Part shown: positions 36,001 to 49,300 of the stretch, in pieces
Layout of the letters: each line of letters opens with the position of its first letter
How positions within the stretch are numbered: position 1 is the first letter of the stretch
Assembly: GCA_963969595.1 (NCBI GenBank)
Contig: OZ018415.1
Coordinates: 7,750,001 to 7,814,000, forward strand
Reading direction: 5' to 3'
Origin: Neckera pumila
Taxonomy: Eukaryota; Streptophyta; Bryopsida; Hypnales; Neckeraceae
DNA length: 64,000 bases
Notes under the pieces: model-generated
Seen by the model: the letters and a program-made list of their open reading frames with translations, nothing else
Databases searched by the model: none
What the model was told of the DNA's origin: nothing
Program-made: the position numbers and the translations under genes

Positions 36001-39000
36001 TAACGCGTATGCTTCCCTCTCTGATTGCAATCTTTTGGTAGTTCATTTGAGGACGATATTTGGTCTCTTGAGTGTCATTTGATGTGTTGGAAATTCTGTA
36101 CAAGGATCTACGCTGCTGTTATTGGAAGCGCTTTTTTATTTTGAATCGAGTTAGGTACTCTGGAACTGGAGGGATTTGTTGACGATCATGTTGACGTGCG
36201 TTTGTGTGTTAATGGGGGACAGATCGGCAGGTCTGCCACAGTATGGCCAACTTGGGCATGGGACCGACAATGAGGTAGGTTTTAGCATAACAGATCTTAT
36301 GGTCCACTTTCTGTCATATCATGCCCGAAGAAGCTTGGTATTGATATGAGTAACAGGGAAGGTTTCTGAGAATATTGGATTGAGTTTGGAACTTTGAAAG
36401 GCAATCACAACCTATGTTTTGCGTGTCCAATGTGTTAGTGAGGCGTGGGTTTGAGAATTGCGCAGCAGGTTGGTATATCTCTCGATTTTTATTATGGTTG
36501 TTTCCTCAATTTGGTGTTCCAGTATAATGCAAAGGAAAGCTCTGTGAAGTTAGTGCATGAAGCACAGCCCCGACCTCGCGCTATTGCAGCTATTGCCTCC
36601 AAGAACATCACGAAGGTTGCTTGCGGCAATAATCACACTGGTCTGTTCTTTTTTCATGCAAACCTGTTTATTTCTTTTGTGTTGGTGAAAACTGTCAATG
36701 CAAGTGTAAAGTCGTTGGAAATCCTCAGCGGAAGGACTTTGTAATTACACGCAGAGAGTGTAATTGTTTATCTCGGGGAGGAGTTGTTGGACATCGAACG
36801 TTACACATGCTAAACTAATTTTTGAGGCGCATACGTTGGAAGTTTTTGTGGGTGCGATACATCACCGTCTGCTATTTGTTTAACACAGAGTGCGTTATAT
36901 TCTTGCAGTTGCTGTGGACTCGGAGGGCTTCGTCTACACGTGAGTTTATCGCTCGTCTTCATGTCTACTATAGCTCATCAGTTTGCTCTAAGTTCGCTCA
37001 TCAGGGTTATTGCATTTTTTCTGTCAAGTTCAAGGTTATAGTGGTTTATAATCTTATATTTCTATTAGGGTTTAGTCCTGAAGTTCCTCCTCAGATGCTT
37101 AATTACAGGTCATGGTGTGAAGCTCAGCTCAGCTCAGCCCAATTTTGGTTCACATTTTAGATATTTAGCTGCTGCTCTATTTTTTCACGGTTGTGGGTTT
37201 ATCAAATCATGTTTGGTCATCTCTTCGGGGTATCTTTTTGCGGTTGTGCAGGTGGGGATTTGGAGGGCATGGCAGGTAATATTTTGAATCGATTTGCATG
37301 TATCCTCAGAGAGATTATGTAGCAGATACAGAGTTGTATCTGGGCGGCATGTATTGCCGGTACACTTAATTTTTTTGTCAATCACAATAGTTTGGAATAT
37401 TGAAGTCTTATGCAATTCAGCTTTATAAGTCTTGTTTGCAATCCTGTTGAACAAGCTGCACTTATACGCATTTCTCATTTCAAGTTAAAGGTCAACTGTA
37501 ACGTTCTACATGGAAATCTTAAATCTGGAAGAGTTGGATATTAAATGTTTTTGTATTATTAATCAATCTACTGAGCTGTACCGTCTTTACAATCTAGTTC
37601 ATGCTCACATATGGAGGACTGTGTAGGTTGGGTCATAAGGTGCAAAAAGATGAGTGGATTCCCCGCTTGGTAGAGGTATTTCAGCGCGGCAATATTATTC
37701 CTCCCACAGCTGTCGTTGCTGCTGGCTCAGCATATTCTGCGGCCACCGCTGGTAATTCTTTCAGAGTATTAACATGTTGATAGTTCTTCAGATTTTTCAT
37801 TGTGTCCTCTTATGGAGGAATTCCTGTTACATTTTACTTCAAATAACTGAAATCAGTCCGCAGTCACGGTGATGATTTTACAAAAGCATGTAATAAGCTG
37901 GTGCTCGTGGTTTGATATTTATGAATCTGGTCGATGCATAAATTTTACTGGTTTTCTTAAAGGTATTTGTCATTATCAGGATAACTGATGGCTTGAATTT
38001 TAAGTAACCAATGTTAATTTTTACTATATATATATATATATGGGTTGCAGCTGGTGGGCAGTTATACATGTGGGGTCGTGTGAAGACTACAGGAGAAAAT
38101 TGGATGTATCCCAAGCCTGTCCTTGACCTAAGGTTAGGCCCTTGTGATTATCGCCCGACTGTCTATTGTTTCTTCATCATAAGTTGTCTTGTTATTGTGT
38201 AGGTGGTTACATGAAGTTTGTAATACTTTAGCTTCTAAAGTTCTAATTGGTGACGTTCGAATTTGAACATTCACTGTTCCAAAACTATCGCTTTCGTTTT
38301 CGGTGTGTATGTTCAAAATCTTCATTGGTGTCCTCACTTTCTTGTCTGTTTGTTTGTATTTTCAAAGCGGGTGGAATATTAGGAGCATGGACTCTGGAAA
38401 TACGAGCAGTTTTGCGGCAGCTGAGGATTCCTGCATAAGTTGGGGTACAGCTCAATATGGAGAGCTCGGTTATGGACCCACAGGTCCCAAGTATGTATTT
38501 TCTTTTTCTTGTATTCCCTTTGGTTCTGCTTATAGGGTGTTTTGAGTTGCACTAACCTGGCACTCTGCATCCTATTGAGCATATGAAATTCATGTCAAAT
38601 GTGTTCATTCGCTTCAACTTTTGAAGCCCCATTTCCTGCGTGCAGGGTGGTCCTATTGGGATATGCTTTGTACGACTGATTGATCTTGTATGGCCTTCAA
38701 CAATAGGGCTGACAGGCTCTTGTTTGTTCAGGTCGTCTGCAAATCCAAAGAAGGTCGATGCACTCGAGGGCTTCCACACCATCAGGTCCTGATCCCATAT
38801 CGGAGATGTTTTTCTCACTTAATAGCTTGAGATCTGTTCATGACTTTGTTGCAATAATGCCTTACGAGTGTATACTTGGTTCTTGTGCAGTGTTGCTTGT
38901 GGATTGGGACATTCCCTGATTATAGTGGATACTGAGAAAAATGGTGACAAATTGGAGCAGGTGACAGTCTTGAACGTTTTAAGTTGTGAGAATATGGTTT

Positions 39001-40609
39001 TGTATTCCATTGAATTTTCCCTTTGAGCTTTGCACACCAGTTTCGAGACCGACATGGAATCTGCTGTAATTAATGCTGGAGGCTATTTATCAATGGAAGG
39101 CATGACAACACCCCTATTCGGATCATAGCCTCCCGCCCAGGGGTGCTTGATTTTTGATTCGACTATTACTGCACCTGTTTTAGAATTCTACAAAGTAACT
39201 CCCTTTGTTTTGTAGAATCTTTATATCTTACATTCCCTTTCTTTGATTGTGTTTGCAGTTTGAAGTCTTCGAGGGTGTGGACAGCATGCAAGGTACTGCT
39301 CATATTTCAGAATCTTTGTCATTGAAGAGGCGATTAGGTCGTTTTCACTTCACTGAGTTTGTAATGGAATGGAAGGTGTCATCTTGTTTCGAAATGCGCG
39401 GGAATGATTTGTGCATCACATCGTGATGTGTCATTGTGGCAGTCCCTGAAAGCAAGGATAACGATGATGCACCCTCTACTGACAAGAAGCGTAAGACCCC
39501 AGCTAAGGGACGTGGCAAGCCTGGGAAGAAAAAGGGTTCATCATCAGAGTCCGACGAGGACGAGGACGAGGAAGTTGAGCTGGATGACGAAGACAGCGAT
39601 GAACCCCAACCTAAAGGTGCCGGCTCTGTTCTTTATTACGATGTTGTGTCTGAAAGGGTGGGTCTGCACCTTGTTGGTACTTCACAAACAGATTATGTCA
39701 GAGCCAGCGTTTGTTCTGAATTAATAAGTGATTTCTCTCTCATCTCGTATGCCTGATCCAAAAATAAAAATTCCCTCTTTGGGGAACTCATAGTAAGTCA
39801 CAATTACTTCAAAGATGTATTTTAATTGTTCAAAAATGTATCGTTTTGTTTCTTCTTTCTTTGTTATATTGGACTGAATGGTTAATCCGTAAGCGTCTAA
39901 TTAGAGTTGCAACGAATCATTATGGAGGGTTCAAAAAAGGTAGCAAATTATACCAATAGGAAGAAGATAGTGGGACCTAAAGTACACATACCCATTTCCC
40001 AGCGCTTGCTTTAATATACGAGCCACAAGCCATGTGCACTAAAATTAGGGCGTGGTATTAGAAGCCTCCTAAGATAGACTTTGAAAATTCATAATTAATA
40101 CATATAATATCTAAATAGTGTACAACAATGTGTTTTACAACAATGTTTTCCGAATTATGAAAAAGATGCAATGCATTTATGAAAATTTAATAATGGAAAC
40201 TGCTCTAAGTTGCTTAAGTGTCCATTTGTAGGTCCTTCTACCTTCACTTTTTTACTGACAGGACTTTTTTTGTAAGTTGCTATGTTAACCAAGTGCCTAA
40301 ATACCCAATAGTACATGTTCTCTGGTTTAGGGTTACATGTTGAATCTCTTTCAGAATAAAAGTTGATCCACGTTTTTTTTGCGGTTTTGTAATCGGCATG
40401 ATTGTGGCACAGCTCGCGGAAAACCAGCTGGACGTGGTCGTGGCCGTGGTAGGGGAGCAGCTACGAAGAATGGTCACGTTGAAGGATCACCACCTGCAAA
40501 GAAAGGCCGCGGTGGTCGAGCAGCAAAAGAGGCTCCTGCGCCAGTAGAAGCTCCTGCTAGCGCTCCCAAAGCCCGTGGAAGGGGTCGACCTCGCGGGCGT
40601 GGAAAGTAG
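33093..40609 (+). CDS. RCC2/TD-60-like RCC1-repeat protein with acidic and RG/AT-hook tail
   Basis: Seventeen exons in consistent phase give 558 residues: 33093-33327, 35031-35092, 35342-35409, 35597-35718, 35854-35959, 36223-36274, 36523-36640, 36909-36939, 37252-37275, 37627-37751, 38051-38132, 38368-38490, 38732-38785, 38891-38960, 39259-39292, 39443-39616 and 40413-40609. RCC1-type blades give LLFCGSTSWETVGRK, YTWGRNEKGQLGHGD, ACGNNHT, YTWGFGGHGRLGHK-QKDEW-PRLV, MYPKPVLDL and CISWGTAQYGELGYG, which follow human RCC2 closely and in order (FGATNWDLIGRK, WSWGRNEKGQLGHGD, WGFGGYGRLGH, ISWG-FGELGYG). The family regulates small GTPases at chromosomes and cortex in animals; the plant role is less defined. 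The tail (about 436-558) has an acidic Ser/Asp/Glu tract and then repeated GRGRG with GRGRPRGRGK, an AT-hook/RG-type nucleic-acid-binding region. Intron 1 (33328-35030) contains tandem repeats. Confidence 0.92.
33465..34400 (+). repeat. Tandem repeats in intron 1 of the RCC2-like gene
   Basis: Two good copies of about 310 bp (about 33465-33778 and 33779-34090) and a third decayed one (to about 34400). Shared blocks are TTTGGAGAGGTTT, TTTTGGAAATGTTGAATG, GACTATGCT, TGAATGTTTTGAAAAGCTG and ATCG-GTATTGGATTAAGG. Confidence 0.85.
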
Positions 40610-43600
40610 ATACAGAGGTTTGTAAGACTTGGGTTTTGTTCTCTTTCCATTCGATTTGTCATAGATTTTCTTACTGTACTTTTGGTTTCAGGAGAGTAAT
40701 TTGTCTGCCGTAGTTTAGCCGATTTGGTACACTGACACAGGAGGGATTAGATCAAACTGACACGAGCTGTTTCACAAGCCCCTCACCCCCCGCAGTGAGA
40801 TTCGCAGCCATACAGGGGCACAGATGACAGAGAGGACTGTCCTTCACAAATACAATCATTCTTTCAGCATTGGGCTTGAAGCTTGCCACAGAACTCAGAC
40901 TGTTTTATTTATTTTTTTCTCATTCTCTTTGCACTTACAAGTGGCCTTTTTAGTGTTTCTGAAAAGGAAACGTGAAACCCATACAATTTGCTTTGAACAG
41001 AATACTTCTTTTACTGATCATTTATTGAAAGGGGGTTCCAATTTACTTACGCGTACATTATTTGAATAATCTGTTCAAAATTCCTAGGGTTCAAAGTTTT
41101 AATTGGTTGATGTCGTATATCCATCATATCAAGCTTAGGACATGTTTAGGTAAGCATAGCCATTGTGTCTGCTCTCCCAATTGTGTCCCCTAGGTACATC
41201 TGTTCAATATTTCAGCCCACAAATCTTGGCTAAATGTATATAGGGGATGGAATTGGGAGAGATGCATCCTTCTATGCATTGATTTGGAGATTTTCAGAAG
41301 GATTGCAGCCTCAAATCATTTTTCAGTAAATTTTCCTTATATTTGACTGTCAAGGATCCAAATATCTCATGTTGAGGAGAGAAAAATAAAGTAAATTCTG
41401 GCGGCATCAATTTATTATTTGTCTTTGTAGAGCAAAATTTATACAGTACTGTCATAGGCCACATTGCATGAAGGTTAACTTAACTCTTAACCTTGTAAAC
41501 AAGGCCCATCATCATCTGGTTCACAATTCTGTGGCCTAAGGTAGAAACACCTGTACCCAACTAGGGATCAATTCTTGACCTAGAGGTGCCCCTATTTGTA
41601 ATCACGGCTTAGAACATGTTTTTTACTCTTTTTTAAAGTTGGGACAAATAAGATCATGACTTAAGGTAGAACCACCCATTTTCAATCACCTACGTAATTG
41701 TGATAAAGTCAAAAGACAATTGTCATTTTAGAACTTAAATGTTCTTACACCATAGATAGCTTATTGTTTTGGCCCACATCCAAATTTGTCCAAAAAGTAT
41801 CCAAAATCATTAAGATTCTAACAAAATTTGACAAGATTTTAGCTTTAATGTCAACATTAGATAGTGTGTTAGCCCTTGATTGGTGGATTCTTAATCCCTG
41901 AGCATACCTCTGTGTTTTATGATATTGGTAGGACTTGACCGTTTGAAATTGAGAATGGATTACAACTTGACATGGGAAAAATTGGGGGAGCTTTCATTGT
42001 CTAGTTTAGGATATTATGGTCAAATTGGTGTTACAATTATTGGAAGGGCACATTTTGGGAGGGTTCTGCACTTTGAAAAATCACCCCCACCCACAGAAGT
42101 GGACTTTGGCCCTGATTTTTTGGTAGAGTGCTGATATCCCTGTTCTCAAATTAGCTGCCAAATTTCAAATTTTTTTGACGCCAGCAGGTGTAGAAACGCA
42201 AAGAGTGAATTTGGTGGTTGTCTAAAAAACAAGCTTCCTTGCAGTTCCAAATGACTAAAAAAAGGCTTCCATGCGATACCAAATGATTAAAAAATAGGCT
42301 TCCTTGTTATCAAATTGAACGAATCTGATGTAAGGTAGGTATGCTCTTAAAGAGACCATTTAAGCCTACCTAACTCATCATTGACAGTAGAACATACTTC
42401 AAGCAACATGTCAGTCCTTCTTAGATAGAGGTCGCAATTAGAACACGGTTGATTTTAGGTGTAGTTATCTTACCCCTAAACCACTTGACCTCTATTCTGC
42501 ACTAATCCTCTCCACCACCCTCAGACACATGTACTGTACAATTTCTCATGTCGTACAATCATGATCCAAAACCATAAATTCTAACAGAAAATTTGGAGAG
42601 GCCATCTTTTGGCCTGTAGGACGCTCAGGGGTTAAGTGCTATCAGGATGATGATCTATTGCCAACCACTTAAACAATTTAGCCTAACTCTTGTATGGGGA
42701 AGGTTGTGGAAAAAAAATTCTCATATAGAGAAATAGATTTAAGATGGATTCATAATTTCTGACAGTTTTTTTCTTGAAAATGAAATTTCTTTGATTTTTT
42801 TTTGCAAAGTTTTTTTTTGTCCTATTCTCAACTTGTAGGCAAACCAAGTTCCAAATATATAGGCTGCTTATAAAACCAATGTAATTGTTTCAATGTATAT
42901 GTTGTGATCATTTTATACTCTCAATATACACCTTCTGAACACTTCTATAGCTCTTGGTGGCCATGTTGTATGTGAGCTATCACCTACAATACTATTGATT
43001 TGAAATGGAGAAGTCTAATTTGTGAAAATGCGTTGACGGTCAAAAAAGAGTCACTTCCTTTAATAGATACATAGACATTACATGAGATTCGGGGGTCTTA
43101 GAAGGCTGTGAGTTCCCCTGCTGTCTGCTGCGTTCCCGCAGTCTAGGAACGTAGCAGCAGCAGCTGGCTGACGTGGTCAAGCGACTACCACGTCACTTTT
43201 TGAAAAAAAAAATTAAAATTTTTTTTTTTTTTTTGCATAAAATGATATTTGGGTATGACTCATATATTCAAATGTCATGAAATTTGGTGCATCTGAAATA
43301 TATTCCTTGTCTCCACCTTCTATTAAAATTTCAACCAAAAATGTGGAAATCTCTAATCGTACGTACCTACCCAAAAATTCTATACGGCCAAAAATTGCAT
43401 GTTGGTCCTTTAGGAGTTAAATAAGCATCACAAAACTTGTTCAAATGACCGATCAATAATGAGCTTCCACCCTCAAGAGGGCCATGGGCAACCATAAAGT
43501 CACTATTCAAGCACGTATTCAAGTTTTTTTTATCAAACTTTCCAATGCAAAAACTACAAGTTCAAACAATGATTCAAAATCCAAGACTTCGATTTGTAGA

Positions 43601-44230
43601 TGCATCTTGTGAAGACAAAGAATATGATATCAAGGAAGTTTACATATAGTTGAGTGCCGGGGTGTTTTTCTAGAGATTCTCCGAAATCTAGCCCCTCGAA
43701 TTGGATTTGTTGTTTAAGGGTTAACATTTTGTTCAATGAATTCTATCTAAGTGTATCTAAAATTTAATTACATATTATCACACAAAACAAAAGAGCACTA
43801 ATTTATATGGCAAAAACTCATAACAAATTCATACTTTGTTAAAAATAAAATAAAATTTTGATTGCTCTCCCCATTTCTCACATTCGTCTTTATGAAGAGA
43901 AAATATAAAAAATTTCAACAATGCCAAGAGGGCCAACTACTGTAGTCAGTCATTCTGCCTTGTCATAGGCTAACTTTAGTTTATCTTAATAAGTTGTGCC
44001 TTTTTTTTTTTTTAAATAAGGAAAGATGTAAGTGGGGGAAGTCAAGAAATAATTTGAAAATCAGAAAGTCAAGATGGTCAGGCGTTCACCTAATTTTCCA
44101 GCATCTTTCATAGATTTCCCAGCATCTACGTTTTCCAGTGCTTAGTCGATAATACGATATCAATGGACAACTAGTCTTCCAATCTCAGAGGGCCACTTCA
44201 GTATACGGATACAGTACAATCATAAAACCC
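40610..44230. other. RCC2-like 3' UTR and long AT-rich intergenic region
   Basis: The first few hundred bases are the RCC2-like 3' UTR. After that I see no gene. A short tandem array of about 34-bp units with GGCTTCCTTG and CAAATGA-TAAAAA lies at 42230-42310. A GC-rich island at about 43100-43200 contains GCTGACGTGG and CCACGTCA and is followed by long A and T runs. Confidence 0.45.
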
Positions 44231-46320
44231 TAATTACGGTGTCTCTCTCTCACTGCCACCGTCTCACTTCCCATTCTCCTCCCTGGCGCTCCTAGTTAGT
44301 CTTTCTCCGCCATAGCTGCTGCCTCTGTCACATACACTCATTCTGTGCCTCATCGCTTTCCCGACTTCGTCTTGGAGATTGCCCGTCTCATTACGAGCAT
44401 TTCGAGCTCTCATTCGGCCTGTTTGACCGCAGATCGCACCTGCGGGCGTTGCTTTTCTGAGCGTACTTCAGGAGCTCGTTGTGGCGGTATCTGTAGCGGC
44501 TGAGTGTGTATTTGCTACGAGGGCGTTAGGTAATACTCATGTAGTTGCATGTGGTGTTAGAAGCTCCTCTCTTAGGAAGTAGCTTAGATGTAGTTTGGTT
44601 TGTTTCTCCGGAGTGTTGGTGGTATTGGACCGAAGGGGCGGTGCGGTGCGCAGTGGTTCGTCTTGCGGATCGGGGTGAGTTTCTTACTTTGGTGAGCGGT
44701 TTCATTTTCTGGCTCTAGTACGGTGTTTTCATTTACATGCGTGGGCGAGATTGATTGCTTTTATGGATGGCGCAGCGCTCCGTGGTGGTCAATGTGTCGG
44801 TCGGAGCGCCTTGGTTTTGTCGGTTCAGAGAACGGTTGAGCTCAACTTGTAAATTTCCCACATCTTAGCCTGTGGTCGAGAATTCGCGGGATGAATAGCA
44901 TGGAATCTTTGTAAATTCGCCGGTGCAATGTAGCATTGCTGAATCCGTCTCATGCATTGTCTTTGTTCAAGGTGAATGTGGGTGTTTTTCGTGTGTGTAT
45001 CTGTTATGGCATTGTTGATGTTCTCAGTTTCTACATTACGTTGATTTTATTTATATTTGTCTAACTAGTTTTTTTAACACGGATTTGCGAACGCATAGAA
45101 ACGCCTGTTTTCAGGTCTCTTTTCAGCTTGGCAACAGTGGTGCTCGGGGAAGACTACTGACATTTGTCATTCGTAGTTTAGTATTTGTATGTCACTTGTT
45201 GTCAGTGATCCTATGCTTACCTACATTTCTCTGTTTGATCCACGACTTTGTTTTGTGTGCAAGGCTTAGATGTTCACCAGGTTTAACGTTTTGTTCTCAC
45301 TCTTTTAGCTCAGGTTTTACAACTGTCTGTTACCATCGCATCTTAGGGTTTAGGTTACCGGTGTTGACCTTCGGCTCCTGAAATAATCCTCCCGCTAGTT
45401 AGGACTGTGTGCTATTGCTACTGATTTCATGAGCATAAATTATTCTGTTGAAATCTTATCTTGTAGCTCACTTTCATCTTTAATGTGAAAATCTTATCCT
45501 TAATGTTAAAATTCAATTTCATCGTCCTCCTTAAGATTGATTGAATTTCACTTTCATCTTCCTCCTCGACTCTTCTGTATATTTCTTCTCTTCTACTGCA
45601 TACTTTTCTTTGAGATGAAAACAAGTTTGACAGGATAGTGAAATTTTATGTTTCTCTGGAGTTTGGTACCTTTACTTCATGCAAGTTTGTGCAATTCTTG
45701 TCTATCCTTTTCTTTTCTTCCTGGTCCGCTCAGTGCACATATGTTCCATTCGCATACTCGTTTTCGGATTAAGCAGTGAATGAAGTCAAGGAAACATGAG
45801 TGGTCACTTTATTTATAAGTGAACTCCCTTCTCATTACATGAAATAGTCTTCTCCATGAATTTCCATTTTACCTCGCAGTATTAATGTTTGTGAAGATAA
45901 TGAGGTTTTTATCTCAGAAATATGTCTTTACAGTTGGCAGGCAATATATCTGTCTAATTGGGGAGAGATATTAGTTGACATATGTATGGACGTTCCAGCC
46001 CTTTTACTTCATAAGCAGGAGAACATCAAGTCCTTCAGATGATGATGTTTCTAATTCAATATTTTGGCTTTTCATTTTCAGGCTCTCTGTATTAGTCACC
46101 CTATGTGACGGGGTTGGGGTTTACACTTCGGAGCAAATCTCATGTACCCCTAAGAAAATTACAATGTGAAGGCCCAACTCTTGCGACATGCCTCTTGTAC
46201 ATTGCATTGGTTACTTTTCCAGCTGACTTCCCTTTCTAGTGCCTTTGCGATTGTGTTCTTAAGATGACTATGCGGTTCGACTTCTTACGGTGATGACTTT
46301 GATTGTGGATTTTCAATTCA
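44230..46320 (+). promoter_or_regulatory. Promoter, 5' UTR exon and long 5'-UTR intron of the SGF73-like gene
   Basis: A CT-rich leader begins about 44240 and runs in GC-richer DNA to GGGCGTTAG|GTAATA (about 44529). A probable 5'-UTR intron then runs to TTCAATTCAG at about 46320, 38 bases before the ATG. The donor is a best guess. No coding ORF inside is convincing. Confidence 0.45.
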
Positions 46321-46358
46321 GGTTGCCCTCAACCCCATTTGAAGTTGGGAAAGGGCAA

Positions 46359-49300
46359 ATGTCCTCCATAGCAAACCTTCTTGCTTCCGGACCTGCAGAA
46401 TTAACTGCAGGTAAAATTGATACAAGCTTTGGGCAGGACACCTACTTGTTCCTCATTGCAGTTTGATTGGCTACGTTATGAATGTTGTCGCACGTCTCTG
46501 TTCTTGTCATGATCGGAATTACACACAGTATTATGTTCTATCCTCCATTCGTTAGAATTTTACATACACTATATTTCTTTTCGATTTGAATCCTTGTTTT
46601 TGTTAACGAGTTATTGATATTGTTAAACCTGACTGTTAAACTTTTTAGAGGAAGAAGCCCAGCAGAGCGCAGCTGTTTTAGCTGTGCAGAGAGAAATGGA
46701 GGAAGCCGATGAACTGAATTATCTTGATGAAGAAGGTACAGTTAGCTTTGTATCTTTACAACCTTCTTGATATGGGGCTCGTTTAGGGGCGAGGATACGG
46801 CACCGGATGTTTTTGAGTAAATACTAGGTCGTTGAATGCCTATTATGTACAGGAGTTTTGATGCTACTGCTCAGGCGGATATGAGGACAATTTTCTGCGC
46901 TGAGACTCGAGAAAACTGTAGTTGTGAGCAATTTCATACAGTTGGGAGATATTTCATTGATCTCTTCTTTTTGTCTGGCAGATATGCATGTGTTTGATCG
47001 GCATCCGCTTGAAGATAAATTGAGCCTGGTATGATACGTGAAATAAAAATACTTGATGCTGGTTTTTATTTTCAGTTGATCGCAAGGAGTTTAGACCCAA
47101 TTTTCTTTGGGTTGTACTTGCAGGATTAATTTCTAATATACGAAATTGAATTATCATATACGATTCATATTGAGGTTTTCCATGAAAACTTAAAGAAACA
47201 GTGCAATTTCTGTAAACGCATCATGCACTTGATACTTTACAGAGATGTTTATGCAACGTCGTTGCAATTTTGCTCTATTCCGGCTAATATTCAATGCTAC
47301 GATTTTTTTCTGACACTGAATCTGTTTTACGTTGGTGACCCTGTCTTCTATATAGGTTTCATGTAATATGTGCAAGAAGCCTATTAAGGTTAGCGCATTT
47401 GCTGCACATGCTGGTGAGTCTGTTTCACGGGGTTTGTCTCATTCTATGTATCTTCAGTTTTGTTAGAGGATTTCTTAATTCTGTTTTCCTTTGTGGGTTT
47501 CAGAAATTTGGTGGTGTCCTAAGGACAGTGTCATTGAAGGAACAGCTGAAGTCACATTCACGTGCATTTTGTGCTTGCCATTCCAGTTTTCCCGCGTCTC
47601 AAGTGTTGTACTAGGTGCTGAGTAGTTTATTCAATTACGTGGATATAGTTCATCGATCTTTTCTAGCACGACAAAGATGCTCATTTTTTCAAGCACACAT
47701 GTTTACAACTTTTGGATGTTACTTCATTTGTCTGAGCAGATAGGTGTAGGGCTATGATGGCTCAAGACGATTCCACAGCTGAGTTGGACGGCGGTGCTGG
47801 TCACAAGAAACCGCCGCGAAAGGCACGGAAGAAGTTACTACCTTCTCAAGATAGTATCCTCTCACACTCTTGTAGCGTTCCACCCTTGATGTGTTGAAGT
47901 GAGTAGTTTTTGTCCATCTACCATAGCAGCAGGTGTTACAATGTTGGAACATCATGTAGCGCTAGTTGCCATCGGGGGTGACTTGTGTTGCAAACAGGGA
48001 GTATCTAATCAATAGTCGTCTGGTTTGTGTCAAATCTAACCTCTGACTTATCTCGACTCCAAATTTGATAATTTGGGGATGTTGAACCTAGAGTACGATT
48101 TTTGCACTTCTCTATCTAGCTTATATCGACTATTGAGTCCTGCTTTATTCTGGTGCTTACCAGTTGAAAGATCTTGTTCTTAGAGACATGCATTCTGGCA
48201 TGAGATGAATGAGTTGCACAATGGTTCTTCTAGATGACAAGGTTAGTGAAGGCTTTGCAAATATATCTGACGGTTTGCTATTTGAAAGGCTTTCCCATCC
48301 CTACTGTCATCAAACTTTCTTGATTGCCAGAAGTATCTTCTTTGGATAGATAGTAGGATGGGTTTGTCCCTTTCGTGCTGGTGGTATCCTTGACCTATTT
48401 TAAGATGCCACTGGAGAAGGAGACTCCGAACGACTTGCAGATGATGATGACCTTCCAGAGACTGCAGGTGCCTCCGGTGGCTCTTACGAAGAGCAACCTC
48501 CTGTACACAGCGGCAGCGCACGAGGCACGAAGAGTAAGTTTTTGCTGGTCTTTTCTGCCGCTGTTGTATAATATATCGCGTGGCTCCTCACTTCACTTCC
48601 ACATTTTAGTTTGCAAGTGTTTCACATCTTGAATACAGCTTTTGCCTAAACATCTTATCAACCTGATAATTAAAATCTTTCACTTTGAATTTTTCTGATT
48701 CATTTCTTTGTTGTTCATAGTAGGTCGAAGTACACAGTTTTTGTCCAGTCACAAGAATAGAGATTGCTTCGCTTCTGATTTGTGGATCAGAGTCACAGGC
48801 AGAGTTGAACAAATTCTTGAATTCTTATGTCGCCTTCATAATTATGTGTCTTAGTATTGCAAACGTGTTACAGACTTCACCTGTAGTGTGTCTGTTTTAA
48901 GTTCCAAAATGCCCAATCCAGAATTTATAAATAGTGTAAACTGATCTCTATGTTTCGATAAATACTGAGGGTTGTTGACTTTTGCAGAAGTAATGAACAT
49001 TTCGGAAGGAACTGTTGTTGCTGCTCCAAAAGTTGGAAGGCCGCGAAAGCAAGTGGCTATCGCCCCAGGTACCCGCAGAATCTATGCAATTTGGTGATTT
49101 TCGTGGCTGCATGTTGAACCACCCTGAATTTTTTTATTTAAATATTTACTGGATCATCTGTGTTCTCTGTTGTATTATTGTGGGTTTTGTTAATAATATT
49201 AGTTTTGTGCAAACTATTTCCTAGAGGTCACGAAGTTCCACTGGACGTCCACCTGATGTTAAAATCAGAAATTTTGCTACTTTCCCTTGCCGGTCATGGC

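Noticed and set aside
37128..37140. AGCTCAGCTCAGCTCAGC micro-repeat in an RCC2-like intron
   Set aside because: Too short to mean more than replication slippage.
38026..38042. TA dinucleotide run just before exon 11 of the RCC2-like gene
   Set aside because: A simple microsatellite; no sign that it is functional.
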